Below are positions 31,260 to 40,311 of a DNA stretch of 46,592 bases, one piece after another; positions within the stretch are counted from its first letter, which is position 1; every line of letters begins with the position of its first letter. The DNA comes from Actinomycetota bacterium (GTDB taxonomy: Bacteria > Actinomycetota > Thermoleophilia > Gaiellales > Gaiellaceae): positions 1-46,592 of the forward strand of contig PLZU01000026.1 of NCBI GenBank assembly GCA_003152275.1, written 5' to 3'. A program made the translations under genes and the position numbers. Under the pieces are notes generated by a model. It was not told the origin of the DNA. It saw nothing but the letters and a program-made list of their open reading frames with translations, and searched no databases.

Positions 31260-32165
31260 TTAGGACGCGATCGCACGCACCGCGGCCTCGTAGACCGGGT
31301 CGCGGGTGAAGCGGTCGAGCTCGTCGGAGAGCACGTCGCTCGGCGCAGGCGGGTCCCCTGGAGGGAACGGCGCCGCTTTGCCGTCGAGATCGATCCCCTC
31401 GAGCCGCTCGCGTTCGTCCACGTCGAACACGATGTCATCCCGGCCGAGCCGCGAACGAAGCCAGCCGGCAACCAGGCACGCCTGCGCCTGCGTGCCGTGC
31501 ACGCGGATCGTGCTGACGTCCGCGATGCCGGGCCAGAGCGACGCGAGCAGCATGCGCCAGCGCGACGTGCGCGACCAGGCAATGTCCGACACCGCTGTGC
31601 GCTCATAGAGCTCGACGAGCCGGCGGTAGGGATACGGCAGGTCATCCCACTCGGTCGAGTCGACGATCAGCCGGTCGGTCAGCGTGACCATCTGGTCGAG
31701 CTCCGGTGAGCCCCACGGCGGCTCGCCACGCCAGCGGAGAAAGACGGGCAAGTCCGTGATCAGGAGCGGCTCGACGATCGACGCCGGCGCTTTCGCACGA
31801 GTCCCCTGGAGCTCGAGCGAGATGATCTCCGAGCAGATGCTCCGTTCGGAGTCCGGGACCGCGTAGCACTCCAGGGTCACCGTCGCGTCGATCCGGTTCT
31901 TGCCGGAGTCGGGCTGCGGGTCGAGCAGGATCGTGCGGGACGGGTGGCGCTCTGCCATGCCTGCGAGCGCGGTGCGCGCCTGGTCACGCCACTCCTCCGG
32001 CACCCAGGCGATGTGCGTCATCACCGACGTGCGAATGTTCGGCGGCCCCCCGGCAGATGCAGTCGCCGCCCGCAGTTGAGCAAGCGCAGCTTCGACCTCT
32101 CCGAGCTTGACGTCCTTGCCGTTCCAGCTCTCGACGACGGCAGGCGCGCTCAATTGCGCCGCCAT
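31260..32165 (-). CDS. opcA: Glucose-6-phosphate dehydrogenase assembly protein OpcA
   Basis: 301 residues. OpcA is needed for G6PDH assembly or redox activation in cyanobacteria and actinobacteria. Seen: NIRTSVMTHIAWVPE, HPSRTILLDPQPD, SEIISLELQG, LLITDLPVFLRWRGEP and STEWDDLP, all characteristic. ATG 32165 overlaps the zwf end by 16 bp; the longer frame to 32288 is a shadow of zwf. Last gene of the tal-pgi-gnd-zwf-opcA operon. Confidence 0.93.
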   Translation of the reverse strand: MAAQLSAPAVVESWNGKDVKLGEVEAALAQLRAATASAGGPPNIRTSVMTHIAWVPEEWRDQARTALAGMAERHPSRTILLDPQPDSGKNRIDATVTLECYAVPDSERSICSEIISLELQGTRAKAPASIVEPLLITDLPVFLRWRGEPPWGSPELDQMVTLTDRLIVDSTEWDDLPYPYRRLVELYERTAVSDIAWSRTSRWRMLLASLWPGIADVSTIRVHGTQAQACLVAGWLRSRLGRDDIVFDVDERERLEGIDLDGKAAPFPPGDPPAPSDVLSDELDRFTRDPVYEAAVRAIAS

Positions 32166-33670
32166 GAACGGCCGTCTCGCTGGAGCAGGTCTTCGGCGCT
32201 CGGAGGCCCCCATGTCCCCGCGGCGTAGTTCGGGAAACTGGGGCGATCTCGCTGCCACGCGGCGACGATCGAGTCGACGAGCAGCCATTGCTCCTCGACC
32301 TCGTCGGCGCGCGTGAAAAGCGTCCCGTCACCGAGCAGCGTGTCGAGGATCAGCCGCTCGTACGCCTCCGGCAGGCTCGTTCTGAAGGCGCCGCCGTACA
32401 GGAAGTCCATGTGGACGGTGCGGATCGTCATCCCTTGGCCCGGCACCTTCGCTCCGATCGCGAGCGACACGCCCTCGTCCGGCTGCACATGTACGAGCAG
32501 CACGTTCGGACGCAAGCCTTCGGATGCCACTTCGCCGAACGGTGGGTGCGGAGCGCGCTTGAACTGGATCGCGATCGTCGTCTCGCGCCGCGCCAGCCGC
32601 TTGCCCATCCGGACATAGAACGGCGTGTCGGCCCAACGCCAGTTGTCGACGTAGAGCTTCGCGGCGACGAAGGTCTCGGTCATCGAGTCCGGCGCGACAC
32701 CCTGCTCCTCGCGGTACGCGACCACCTCCTCGCCCTCGACGTACCCACGGCCGTACTGGCCGCGCACGACCGACTTCGGGCCCGGCGTGTGAAGCGCCTT
32801 CAACACCTTCACCTTCTCGTTGCGCACGGACTCCGCAGTGAAGTCGACCGGCGGCTCCATCGCCGTCAGCGCGAGCAGCTGCAGTAGGTGGTTCTGGAAG
32901 ATGTCGCGAATCGCGCCAGCGCTCTCGTAGTAACCCGACCGTCCTTCAATTCCGATCGACTCCGCAACGGTGATCTGCACATGGTCGATGAACTGGCGAT
33001 TCCAGATCGGCTCGAAGATGCCGTTCGCGAACCGCAGCGCGTTCATGTTTTGCACGGTCTCTTTGCCGAGGTAGTGATCGATACGGAAGATCTCGTTCTC
33101 CTCGAAGTGCTCGCGCAACATCGTGTTGAGCTCGCGTGCCGACTCGAGGTCGTGGCCGAATGGCTTTTCCACGATCAGCCTCGTCCAGCCGCTCGCGCTG
33201 CGGCGCTTACCCAGCTCGTCGACGATGGTCGGGAACGCGGCCGGCGGAACGGCGAGATAGTAGACGCGGTTCTCTCCGAGATCTCGCTCCTTGTCGAGCT
33301 TCGTGAGCAGGTCCTGCAGCTTGTTCTCGCCGCCGTCGTCCGCGAAGTCTGTCGCGACGTAGTGCATGTTCTGCGCAAGCTCGTCCCAGACGTCTTTCCG
33401 AAACACGTCGCGCGCGTGTTTCTGTACCGCGTCCTTCATGTCGCTCCGGAACGCATCGTCATCACCGTCGGTGCGGGCGACACCGACGATTGCGAAACGC
33501 GCCGGCAGCAAGCGGCGGAGCATCAGCGCGTAGAGCGCCGGCATCAGCTTCTTGTGCGTGAGATCGCCGGACGCGCCGAAGATCACGAGCGCACACGGAT
33601 CGGGCGTGCGTCGAAGCAGCAGCCCCTCCTCGAGCGGGTTCGTCTGCTGCTGGTGCTCGGTCGCGGTCAT
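32150..33670 (-). CDS. zwf: Glucose-6-phosphate 1-dehydrogenase
   Basis: Oxidises glucose-6-phosphate to 6-phosphogluconolactone with NADP. 506 residues, full length. Rossmann loop FGASGDLTHKK (31-41), substrate/catalytic motif RIDHYLGKE (196-204) containing the active-site His, and EKPFGHDL. The ATG 33670 overlaps the gnd stop (TGATG). The order zwf-opcA is the standard actinobacterial one. No lactonase gene (pgl) is seen in the operon. Confidence 0.97.
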   Translation of the reverse strand: MTATEHQQQTNPLEEGLLLRRTPDPCALVIFGASGDLTHKKLMPALYALMLRRLLPARFAIVGVARTDGDDDAFRSDMKDAVQKHARDVFRKDVWDELAQNMHYVATDFADDGGENKLQDLLTKLDKERDLGENRVYYLAVPPAAFPTIVDELGKRRSASGWTRLIVEKPFGHDLESARELNTMLREHFEENEIFRIDHYLGKETVQNMNALRFANGIFEPIWNRQFIDHVQITVAESIGIEGRSGYYESAGAIRDIFQNHLLQLLALTAMEPPVDFTAESVRNEKVKVLKALHTPGPKSVVRGQYGRGYVEGEEVVAYREEQGVAPDSMTETFVAAKLYVDNWRWADTPFYVRMGKRLARRETTIAIQFKRAPHPPFGEVASEGLRPNVLLVHVQPDEGVSLAIGAKVPGQGMTIRTVHMDFLYGGAFRTSLPEAYERLILDTLLGDGTLFTRADEVEEQWLLVDSIVAAWQRDRPSFPNYAAGTWGPPSAEDLLQRDGRSWRRN

Positions 33671-34578
33671 CAGTGCGACCTCGGATCCTCCGACCCGTCC
33701 GCCTCCGCCATCGCCTTGATCGCGTGACCGCCGAACTGGTTCCGCAGCGCAGCCGCGACCTTAGCAGCGAAGTTCTCCTCGTCACGCGAGGCGAAGCGCG
33801 CGAAGAGCGCGGCCGAGATCACCGGCGCCGGCACGTTCTCCGCGATCGCCTCGTGGATCGTCCAGCGCCCTTCGCCCGAGTCCTCCACGTACGGAGCGAT
33901 GTCGTCGAGCTTGCTTCCGTGCTCCTCGAACGCGATGTGCAGCAGCTCGAGCAGCCACGAGCGCACGACGGAGCCGTAGCGCCAGATGCCGGAGAGCTCG
34001 TGCAGGTCGACGTCGAACTCCGAGTGCTCGATGATCTCGAACCCTTCGGCGTACGCCTGCATCAACCCGTATTCGATGCCGTTGTGGACCATCTTCGTGA
34101 AGTGGCCCGCGCCCGACGCGCCGACGTGCGAGTAGCCGTGCTCGGGAGCGAGCGACTTGAAGATCGGCTCGAGCCGCTGCACGGGCTTCTCGTCGCCGCC
34201 GACCATCAGGCAGAAGCCGACCCTTAGGCCCCAGATCCCGCCCGAAACGCCGGCGTCGACGAAGTGCAGTCCCTTGTTCTGCGCCTCGCGATAGCGCCGT
34301 TGCGAATCTCGGAAATTCGAGTTGCCGCCGTCGATGATTGTGTCGCCCTTGTCGGCGAGCTTCAGCAGTTGCTGAAAGGTGTCTTCGGTGATCTTCCCCG
34401 CGGGGATCATCATCCAGAACGCGCGCGGGGCGTCGAGCTGCGACTTCAGCTCGTCGAGCGAAGCAGCGGTGCGCGACTCGACTGCGGGGTCGTACGTGCG
34501 GACGTCGTGGTCGTGCTCGCGCAGGCGCTCCGTCATACCGTTGCCCATGCGGCCGAGGCCGATCATTCCGAGTTGCAT
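33670..34578 (-). CDS. gnd: 6-phosphogluconate dehydrogenase, decarboxylating, short form
   Basis: 302 residues, the short GndA type (about 300 against 470 for the E. coli enzyme), often NAD-preferring. N-terminal Rossmann loop GMIGLGRMGNGM; substrate motifs DGGNSNFRDS, GVSGGIWGL and the catalytic Lys/Asn in HFTKMVHNGIEYG. Converts 6-phosphogluconate to ribulose-5-phosphate. ATG 34578 overlaps the pgi stop (TAATG), so all genes of the operon are translationally coupled. Confidence 0.96.
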   Translation of the reverse strand: MQLGMIGLGRMGNGMTERLREHDHDVRTYDPAVESRTAASLDELKSQLDAPRAFWMMIPAGKITEDTFQQLLKLADKGDTIIDGGNSNFRDSQRRYREAQNKGLHFVDAGVSGGIWGLRVGFCLMVGGDEKPVQRLEPIFKSLAPEHGYSHVGASGAGHFTKMVHNGIEYGLMQAYAEGFEIIEHSEFDVDLHELSGIWRYGSVVRSWLLELLHIAFEEHGSKLDDIAPYVEDSGEGRWTIHEAIAENVPAPVISAALFARFASRDEENFAAKVAAALRNQFGGHAIKAMAEADGSEDPRSH

Positions 34579-35945
34579 TAGCTGTCCTCCACGTGGATTC
34601 GCGCGACGCGCCTGCCGCGTTCCTGCAGCGATGCATAGTCTCCCGCCGCCTGCGCGCGGATCAAGCGGCGGAAACCGAACGGCTGGTTCGGGATCGCGAG
34701 CTCGTCACCCGGATCGTCGACAATCTGCAGGAAGAGACCGGTGTTCGGGCCGCCCTTGTGCAGCTGCCCGGTCGAGTGCAGGTACCGGGGCCCGTAGCCG
34801 TGAGTGACGACGAGGCCGCTGCGGCTGCGCAGCATCTGGACGAGATCCGCAATGCGGCGGTCGTTCTCCTCGTTCGGCTCGATGAACGCCTGCACGCAGA
34901 CGTAGTCGTGCTCCTGCGCCTGTGCGAGCAGCTCGTCGATCGACCCCTCCGACTCGACGTCGGGCTCCTTGCCTGCCGCGAGCACCTCCTTCGTCTTGTC
35001 CTTCGCCGCCTGCACGTCGGGTTGGTCAAACGGGCTGATCTCGAGGTAAACGCCGGCGACCGCGACCGCGAACTCCCAACGGAAGAACTCGCCGCCGAGC
35101 GAGTACGGATCTGCGAGCTCGGGCTGCGCAGCCTGCCGGTCGGAACCGTCGGGCGACTCGCCCGGCGCAGGCACGAGCCCTTTGCCTTGCTTGCCTGTCG
35201 ACTCGGCGATCAGCTGCTCGGCCCAGAGCCCGAAGCCGCCGTCGGTCTCCGCGATGCAGATCTTGTCGCGCCCTTCCTGCCAGCCGGTACCGAACTTCCT
35301 GCCGAGCTCGTAGCCAGGGTTGTCGTCGCCGTGCCGGCAGAGCTCCGCCATCCGGTCCGCGCTCGCGAGCAGCTTCGCAACGTCGACCCCCATCAGCGCG
35401 GCAGGGACGATTCCAAACGGAGAGAGCGCGGAGTAGCGCCCGCCGATCGTCGGCTCACCGGGAAAGACGTGGCGGAAGCCGCGCTCCTCAGCCAGACGCT
35501 CGAGCTCCGAGCCGGGATCGGTGATCGCGACGAAATGCGACCCCTGCTTCCCGTTGCGCTCCCAGAAGTAATCGGTGTGCGAACGCGTCTCGAGCGTCGA
35601 GCCGGACTTCGATGCAGAGACGAAGAGCGTCCGTTCGAGGTCGATCGACGCCTCGAGCGCGCGGATCGCGCGCGGATGGGTCGTGTCGAGGACGTGGAAG
35701 TTGTCGACGCCGAACGTTTGGCGGATCACTTCCGGCGCGAGACTCGAGCCGCCCATGCCGAGAAGGACGACGGCGTCGAAGTCCGCTTCGGCGACCCCGG
35801 CCGTAAACGACTCGAGCTGGGCGACGCGCTCGCCCATACGGCGCGGCTCGTCGAGCCAGCCGAGCCACTTCGCCTCGTCGGCGCCGGTCCAGACGGTCGG
35901 GTCCCGCTCCCAGATCCGGTCGATGAGCTCGCGACTGTCAATCAC
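34578..35945 (-). CDS. pgi: Glucose-6-phosphate isomerase
   Basis: 455 residues. Sugar isomerase (SIS) fold: GMGGSSLAPEVI, SKSGSTLETRSHTDYF, the catalytic region around EFFRWEFAVAVAGVYL and STGQLHKGGP near the end (the Lys of the active site). The GTG 35945 overlaps the tal stop as GTGA; the much longer frame upstream is a shadow of tal. A short form of the enzyme; E. coli Pgi has 549 residues. Interconverts glucose-6-phosphate and fructose-6-phosphate, feeding carbon back into zwf. Confidence 0.94.
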   Translation of the reverse strand: MIDSRELIDRIWERDPTVWTGADEAKWLGWLDEPRRMGERVAQLESFTAGVAEADFDAVVLLGMGGSSLAPEVIRQTFGVDNFHVLDTTHPRAIRALEASIDLERTLFVSASKSGSTLETRSHTDYFWERNGKQGSHFVAITDPGSELERLAEERGFRHVFPGEPTIGGRYSALSPFGIVPAALMGVDVAKLLASADRMAELCRHGDDNPGYELGRKFGTGWQEGRDKICIAETDGGFGLWAEQLIAESTGKQGKGLVPAPGESPDGSDRQAAQPELADPYSLGGEFFRWEFAVAVAGVYLEISPFDQPDVQAAKDKTKEVLAAGKEPDVESEGSIDELLAQAQEHDYVCVQAFIEPNEENDRRIADLVQMLRSRSGLVVTHGYGPRYLHSTGQLHKGGPNTGLFLQIVDDPGDELAIPNQPFGFRRLIRAQAAGDYASLQERGRRVARIHVEDS

Positions 35946-37066
35946 GCGGCGGCGAGCGCTCCCCGCTTCGCTCGGACGCCTTCGAGCAGCTCGGCGAACG
36001 AGTCGGCGAACTTCTGCACGCCCTCGAGCTCGAGTGTCTCCGTCACGTCGTCGTAGTCGATGCCCACCTTCGCGATGTCGGCGAACAACTTGTGCGCGTC
36101 GTCGACCTTTTCGGCGACGGTGTCGCCTCGCACCTCGCCGTGATCCTGAAACGCCTTGATCGTTTCGGCCGGCATCGTATTCACAGTGTCCCGGCCGATC
36201 AGCTCCTCGACGTAGATCACGTCGCGGTACTCCGGGTTCTTCGTCGAGGTCGACGCCCACAGGCAACGCTGCGGCGTCGCACCTTTGCCCTCTAGGTACT
36301 CCCAGCGAGGCCCGGAGAACCTCTGCTGATAGTGCTCGTACGCGAGCTTTGCGTTCGCGATGGCGAGCTTGCCGCGTAGTGCGAGCGCTTCCTTGCTGCC
36401 GATCGCCTCAAGGCGCTTGTCCGCTTCGGTGTCGACGCGCGAGACGAAGAAGCTCGCGACCGAGTGCACCGTCGAGACGTCCCCACCGGCAGCACGAAAG
36501 CGGACAAGCCCATCGCGGTAGGCGCGCGCAACCGCGACGTAGCGATCGATCGAGAAGATCAGCGTGACGTTGATCGAACGTCCGTCTGCGATCGAGTCCT
36601 CGATCGCAGCCACACCGGGCGTTGTCGCGGGGATCTTCACAAGCAGGTTCGGCCGGTCGATCCTTTCGTGAAGGCGCTTGGCCTGATCGAACTGGGCTAG
36701 TGCGTCGTTGGCGACGTTCGGGTCGACCTCGATTGAGACGTAGCCGTCCCGTCCTTCACTCCCTTCCCAGACAGGGCGGAGCAGATCGCAGGCATTTACT
36801 ACGTCGGCGCACGCGAGCTCGAGAAACAGGTCATTCGGGCTCAGCTGGCGTGGGAGTAGCTCGAGCAGTTGTGCGTCGTAGGCGCCGCCGTGGGAGATCG
36901 CCTGCTCAAAGATTGTTGGGTTCGAGGTCGCGCCAACAACCGCGTCCCTGGCTATGAGCCGACTGAGCCCCCCACCCGCAAGCAACTCGCGTGAGAGGTA
37001 GTCGATCCAAACCGACTGGCCGAGCTCGGCGAGTCGTTGTAGAGGTCTGCCCATCTCAGAGCCCAC
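35942..37066 (-). CDS. tal: Transaldolase
   Basis: 374 residues, the actinobacterial long form. Schiff-base lysine Lys144 in NLLVKIPATTPG; GATSNPTIFEQAI near the N-terminus and QRCLWASTSTKNPEY later are typical. GTG 37066 or ATG 37054 can start it. First gene of the operon tal-pgi-gnd-zwf-opcA; transketolase, often just upstream in this operon type, is absent here. The operon promoter must lie in the 430-bp gap shared with DoxX. Confidence 0.94.
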   Translation of the reverse strand: MGSEMGRPLQRLAELGQSVWIDYLSRELLAGGGLSRLIARDAVVGATSNPTIFEQAISHGGAYDAQLLELLPRQLSPNDLFLELACADVVNACDLLRPVWEGSEGRDGYVSIEVDPNVANDALAQFDQAKRLHERIDRPNLLVKIPATTPGVAAIEDSIADGRSINVTLIFSIDRYVAVARAYRDGLVRFRAAGGDVSTVHSVASFFVSRVDTEADKRLEAIGSKEALALRGKLAIANAKLAYEHYQQRFSGPRWEYLEGKGATPQRCLWASTSTKNPEYRDVIYVEELIGRDTVNTMPAETIKAFQDHGEVRGDTVAEKVDDAHKLFADIAKVGIDYDDVTETLELEGVQKFADSFAELLEGVRAKRGALAAA

Positions 37067-37499
37067 GAGTCACGCCGGTCGGGCGCTCGGCGACCCGAAG
37101 GCAGAAGTCTGTTAGGCACCGTTCGCGACTCGAATCAACCTGTGCGATCACCGGAACTGCCTCCGTTTCGTGGGAGCCGTCTGCCACGGAGGAAGCCACT
37201 GTGCATCGGCCGCCGCAGCACGTTCATCACCATAGGCGCCCTGCCGATGGCAGATCCAGCTGCGGCTTCTCCGATGTCGTGGCGATTTCATGAGCGTTCG
37301 CTCACGAAGGTTTTCGAGCTTCCGGGCATGATCGAGCACCGCGCCCACGCCGGCGCGAGTACACCTAGAGGGAGCAGGGCAAACCCTCGAGCGAGAGCGA
37401 CGATCGAGGCGGAGAGCAACCAACCGGGCGAAGCGCGCCGGCCCCCTGCGAGATGTACATCGAATGTCTCAGGACAAGCCGAGAAGAAACAGAGGCGAG
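37067..37499. other. Long divergent intergenic region between tal and doxX
   Basis: No convincing gene in about 430 bp. It must hold the promoters of the tal operon (minus) and of DoxX (plus). A 14-bp palindrome, TGAGCGTTCGCTCA (37291-37304), is the clearest element: 6-bp arms around TT, in the style of TetR-family operators. No TetR gene lies in the window. Short frames across it have poor composition. Confidence 0.55.
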
Positions 37500-38063
37500 A
37501 TGTCGTTCGGATTACTACTGTTGCGAGCTGTCTTTGGCCTCACGATGGCGGTGCACGGCTCCCAGAAGCTCTTCGGCTTCTTCGGCGGCGGAGGCACGGC
37601 GGGCACGCGCAAATTCTTCGCCTCGCTCGGGTTCCGCGCGCCGCTTGTGATGGCCCTGACTGCCGGGCTCGCCGAGTTCGGGGGCGGGCTCCTCTTCGCA
37701 TTCGGCTTGGCGACACCTATAGCGTCCCTGAGCCTGGCTGTGGTGATGCTGAACGCCGTCGGCAGCGTTCATTGGAAGAAGGGCTTCATTAACTCGGCAG
37801 GGGGCTATGAATACAATCTTGCGATTCTCGGGGCCGCGCTCGCCGTGACGTCGACCGGCCCAGGCCGCTTCTCGCTCGACCACGCCATCGGCTGGGCGGG
37901 CATGCTCTCTGGCCCTTACTGGATGCTCGGGACTCTCGCGCTCGCGTTTCTGATCGGATTCGTGACGCTCACGCTCGGACGCGATAGGAAGAACGAGGGG
38001 GATCAGGCCCGGACGCGGGTCGCGTCGGCCAAGAGCCGGGAGGCGCCATCGACGTCCGGCTGA
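37500..38063 (+). CDS. DoxX-family membrane protein
   Basis: 187 residues with four hydrophobic segments. DoxX family signs: LLLRAVFGLTMAVHGSQKLFG at the start, LAEFGGGLLFAFG, then GGYEYNLAILGAALAV. Members are small quinone- or thiol-linked membrane proteins; in Mycobacterium a DoxX protein works with superoxide dismutase and SseA, but the function here is unknown. ATG 37500 has GAGGCGAG before it and starts directly at the first helix; ATG 37464 is the alternative without a ribosome site. It has a charged C-terminal tail overlapped by the DUF488 frame. Confidence 0.84.
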   Translation: MSFGLLLLRAVFGLTMAVHGSQKLFGFFGGGGTAGTRKFFASLGFRAPLVMALTAGLAEFGGGLLFAFGLATPIASLSLAVVMLNAVGSVHWKKGFINSAGGYEYNLAILGAALAVTSTGPGRFSLDHAIGWAGMLSGPYWMLGTLALAFLIGFVTLTLGRDRKNEGDQARTRVASAKSREAPSTSG

Positions 38064-38419
38064 AGCGCGCCTACGAACCCGCGGCATCATCGGACGGCTA
38101 CCGAGTCCTTATCGATCGCCTCTGGCCGCGCGGGGTTTCGAGGGAGCACGCCAAGCTCGACGAGTGGGAGAAAGCACTCGCCCCGAGCACCGAGCTGCGC
38201 GAGTGGTTCGGCCACGATCCAGAGCGGTTCGCCGAGTTCCAGCGACGCTACATCGACGAACTCCGAGACCAGCGGCCACGTCTCGCGGCGCTCCGGCGGC
38301 GCGGGCATGCGGGGACGCTGACCCTCGTCTATTCAGCTCGCGACGAAAAGCACAACGACGCCGTCGTCCTCCTCCACGTCCTGCGCCGCGGGCTGCCGAA
38401 GAAAGAAGAGCGGTTTTGA
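38048..38419 (+). CDS. DUF488-family protein with no canonical start codon
   Basis: About 123 residues in the +1 frame relative to DoxX. Clear DUF488 (YeaO-like) signature: VRLKRAYEP, GYRVLIDRLWPRGVSR, LREWFGHDPERFAEFQRRY, and TLVYSARDEKHNDAVVLL. The open frame starts after a stop at about 38000 and has no ATG, GTG or TTG before the conserved domain. GGGAGG (38038-38043) lies 4 nt before an ATC (38048) where homologues begin; CTG 38060 is the only other near-cognate start. Possibilities: ATC initiation, CTG initiation, or frameshifting from DoxX, whose stop lies at 38061-38063. The coding itself looks intact to the TGA at 38419. Confidence 0.8.
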   Translation: MDVRLKRAYEPAASSDGYRVLIDRLWPRGVSREHAKLDEWEKALAPSTELREWFGHDPERFAEFQRRYIDELRDQRPRLAALRRRGHAGTLTLVYSARDEKHNDAVVLLHVLRRGLPKKEERF

Positions 38420-38544
38420 GCTGCGCGGGTCGGCGATCCTTCTAACGGACATGGCGACCTCATAGGTCGTGGGTGACGAGCCGTGCGTCATGATCGACAT
38501 AACCGCCGACATCCATGCTCTGAGGCTCAGCTCGACCGAATCGT

Positions 38545-38559
38545 GGGAACTTGGTTCCC
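38545..38559. terminator. Small hairpin between convergent DUF488 and cupin genes
   Basis: GGGAAC (38545-38550) and GTTCCC (38554-38559) around TTG. Short, without a T-run on either strand; it sits in the 154-bp convergent gap, so it may be a weak bidirectional terminator. Confidence 0.4.
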
Positions 38560-38573
38560 GACTCGACCCGTGT

Positions 38574-39047
38574 TCATCCGCTCGAGGGAGAGTCGGCGTC
38601 GGCGTCGGTCGGTGGCATCGGATCCACCAAGGCATTGGCCGGGAGCCGTTGGGCGTATTCCGTCTCCGCGTCGGTGTAGTGCTCGGTTCCGGGCCACGGG
38701 GCCAGTATCAACAGCAGTCGGGCAGCCGTAAGTGCGTGCACCGTGTGACGTTCGCCCGGTTCGAAGATGGCGAGGGCGCCCGCGTCGCAGGTGTAAGCGT
38801 CCCCGGACGATTCGAGCGATACGCGGCCGGTGATGACCTGGACAACTGCACGTTCGCGAACCTCGTGTTCGCCCATCGCCTCTCCAATCTCGAGATCGAG
38901 GACGATGGCACGACACTCAGGTGCGGTGAAGAGGACGAGCGGCATCCGACCGACGCTTCTCGGCACCCGTGGAGCGTCCGCTCCCGGCGCGCGCGGGCTG
39001 CGTTTCTCCGTCGAGCGTGGGAGAGATAGGAGATCCCAGCGTTTCAC
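38574..39047 (-). CDS. Small cupin-domain protein
   Basis: 157 residues. A short lead (MKRWDLLSLPRS) then a single cupin barrel: the strand VLFTAPECRAIVLDL, GEHEVRERAVVQVITGRV, and the second motif FEPGERHTVHALTAARLLLILAP with metal-type histidines. GTG 39047 gives the usual MxxWDL opening of this family; ATG in GRMPLVLF would cut it. The C-terminus is acidic and likely disordered. Substrate unknown; similar proteins are called cupins or anti-sigma-type ChrR-like, without a proven role here. Confidence 0.75.
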   Translation of the reverse strand: MKRWDLLSLPRSTEKRSPRAPGADAPRVPRSVGRMPLVLFTAPECRAIVLDLEIGEAMGEHEVRERAVVQVITGRVSLESSGDAYTCDAGALAIFEPGERHTVHALTAARLLLILAPWPGTEHYTDAETEYAQRLPANALVDPMPPTDADADSPSSG

Positions 39048-39172
39048 GACCGCAGGCTAACGCCCGCACCCGGCTCTGTGGCGACGAAGCAACCGCTGGA
39101 TCCCGAGAGACAGGGTCGAGGGCCACCTGGAGCCGAAAGGAGCGGACGAGACCGTTGGTGCGGACGATTGCA

Positions 39173-40174
39173 TCAAGCGGCCTCGCTGGCAGCGAGCGCA
39201 CCCCTCGCTTCGAGACGGTCCACCAAGAGGTGAAAGTAGACCAGGCCTGCGTAGGGTTGCCAACGCGAGACCGCGTTCCGGACAGCGTCATAGTCGAGCG
39301 GAGCCTGGATCCCGAGTCGCTGGGCAAGGTTGTTCCGTGCGCCTACATCGTCGCCCGGAAACACGTTGAGGCGACCGAGGCCGCGCAGAAGAACATACTC
39401 GGCGCTCCAGCGCCCGATTCCGCTGAGGCTTGTCAGCAGCGAAACGGCCTCGGTGTCGGAGAGCCGCTCAAGACCCCCAAGATCGAGATCGCCGGCAACG
39501 ACAGCTCTCGCGATGTCGATCATGGTTGACGCCTTGCGACGGCTGAAGCCAAGGTTGCGGAGGGCCGACGGTTCGAGACCTGCGATGCTATCCGGGGTGG
39601 GGAAAGCATGGAGGGATGTCGGCGTCAGAGAGATCGTCTTGCCGTAGGTGCCAGCCAAGCGGTTGAGCATGCTCAACCCTGACTCGAGCGACAACTGCTG
39701 GCAGGCAACGGCATTCAGGAGCGCTTCGAACACTGTTGGGAAACGGGGTGGCTTCAAACCGCGAAACCGTGTCACGATCGGCCCGATCAGATCGTCGGGT
39801 TCGGCGGTGCGGTAGAACGCGGAGAGATCGACGTGAAGCCCGAGCAGCCGTTCGACGCTTGACCGCACCTCGTCCTCGCCTGGCCGGCCGGGGCATTCGC
39901 CGATCAGCCGAACGGCAAGACGGGGATCCATCGCATCCTCAGATCCAGAAATCGACATCTCGACAGTCGAACCGGAAAGCACGAGCGCGCGCCGGTACGA
40001 CCTCCCATCCCAGACATCGACGGTGTTACTCGGGCGCCGTCGCAAAGCCCAGGCACTCAGATCGAGCCGAAACGGCGGTAGAGGGTCGAGAAGAAATGCT
40101 CGCTTGCAGAGATCGCCTGAACCTCCGTCCTCGCCGGCGCCACCCTCATTTTCCCAGCGCGCCTCGGCTGTCAT
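39173..40174 (-). CDS. alkA: DNA-3-methyladenine glycosylase II (AlkA/HhH-GPD)
   Basis: 333 residues. N-terminal AlkA_N-like domain (FLLDPLPPFRLDLSAWALRR), then the HhH-GPD glycosylase: SLSGIGRWSAEYVLLRGLGR (helix-hairpin-helix) followed by the catalytic Asp in VFPGDDVGARNN. Removes alkylated purines during base-excision repair. ATG 40174 starts it; upstream residues of the longer frame to 40381 are unlike the family. The start overlaps the stop of a 45-residue frame (TGATG), which itself overlaps the AhpD gene, so the three seem coupled. Confidence 0.9.
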   Translation of the reverse strand: MTAEARWENEGGAGEDGGSGDLCKRAFLLDPLPPFRLDLSAWALRRRPSNTVDVWDGRSYRRALVLSGSTVEMSISGSEDAMDPRLAVRLIGECPGRPGEDEVRSSVERLLGLHVDLSAFYRTAEPDDLIGPIVTRFRGLKPPRFPTVFEALLNAVACQQLSLESGLSMLNRLAGTYGKTISLTPTSLHAFPTPDSIAGLEPSALRNLGFSRRKASTMIDIARAVVAGDLDLGGLERLSDTEAVSLLTSLSGIGRWSAEYVLLRGLGRLNVFPGDDVGARNNLAQRLGIQAPLDYDAVRNAVSRWQPYAGLVYFHLLVDRLEARGALAASEAA

Positions 40175-40311
40175 CAGGTCATCGAGAATGGACCCGTCGA
40201 GGCCTGGCCCGTGCTGAATCGCGTCCCTGCCCAACAGAGCTCGAGCGCGGCGAGCCGGTTCTTGCTGTTGACGATCACCAACTGAGCGGGGCACGGCAAC
40301 GTCTCCGTCAT
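40174..40311 (-). CDS. 45-residue peptide between ahpD and alkA
   Basis: ATG 40311 overlaps the ahpD-like stop (ATGA) and its TGA overlaps the alkA start (TGATG), the pattern of a real gene in a coupled operon. It starts MTETLPCPAQLVIVNSKNR and contains two cysteines but no membrane segment. It could be a small protein or only a translated coupler that brings ribosomes to alkA. No family recognised. Confidence 0.45.
   Translation of the reverse strand: MTETLPCPAQLVIVNSKNRLAALELCWAGTRFSTGQASTGPFSMT

Noticed and set aside
37142..37792. 216-residue plus-strand frame before and over doxX
   Set aside because: Composition changes along it, it overlaps DoxX out of frame and has no recognisable domain.
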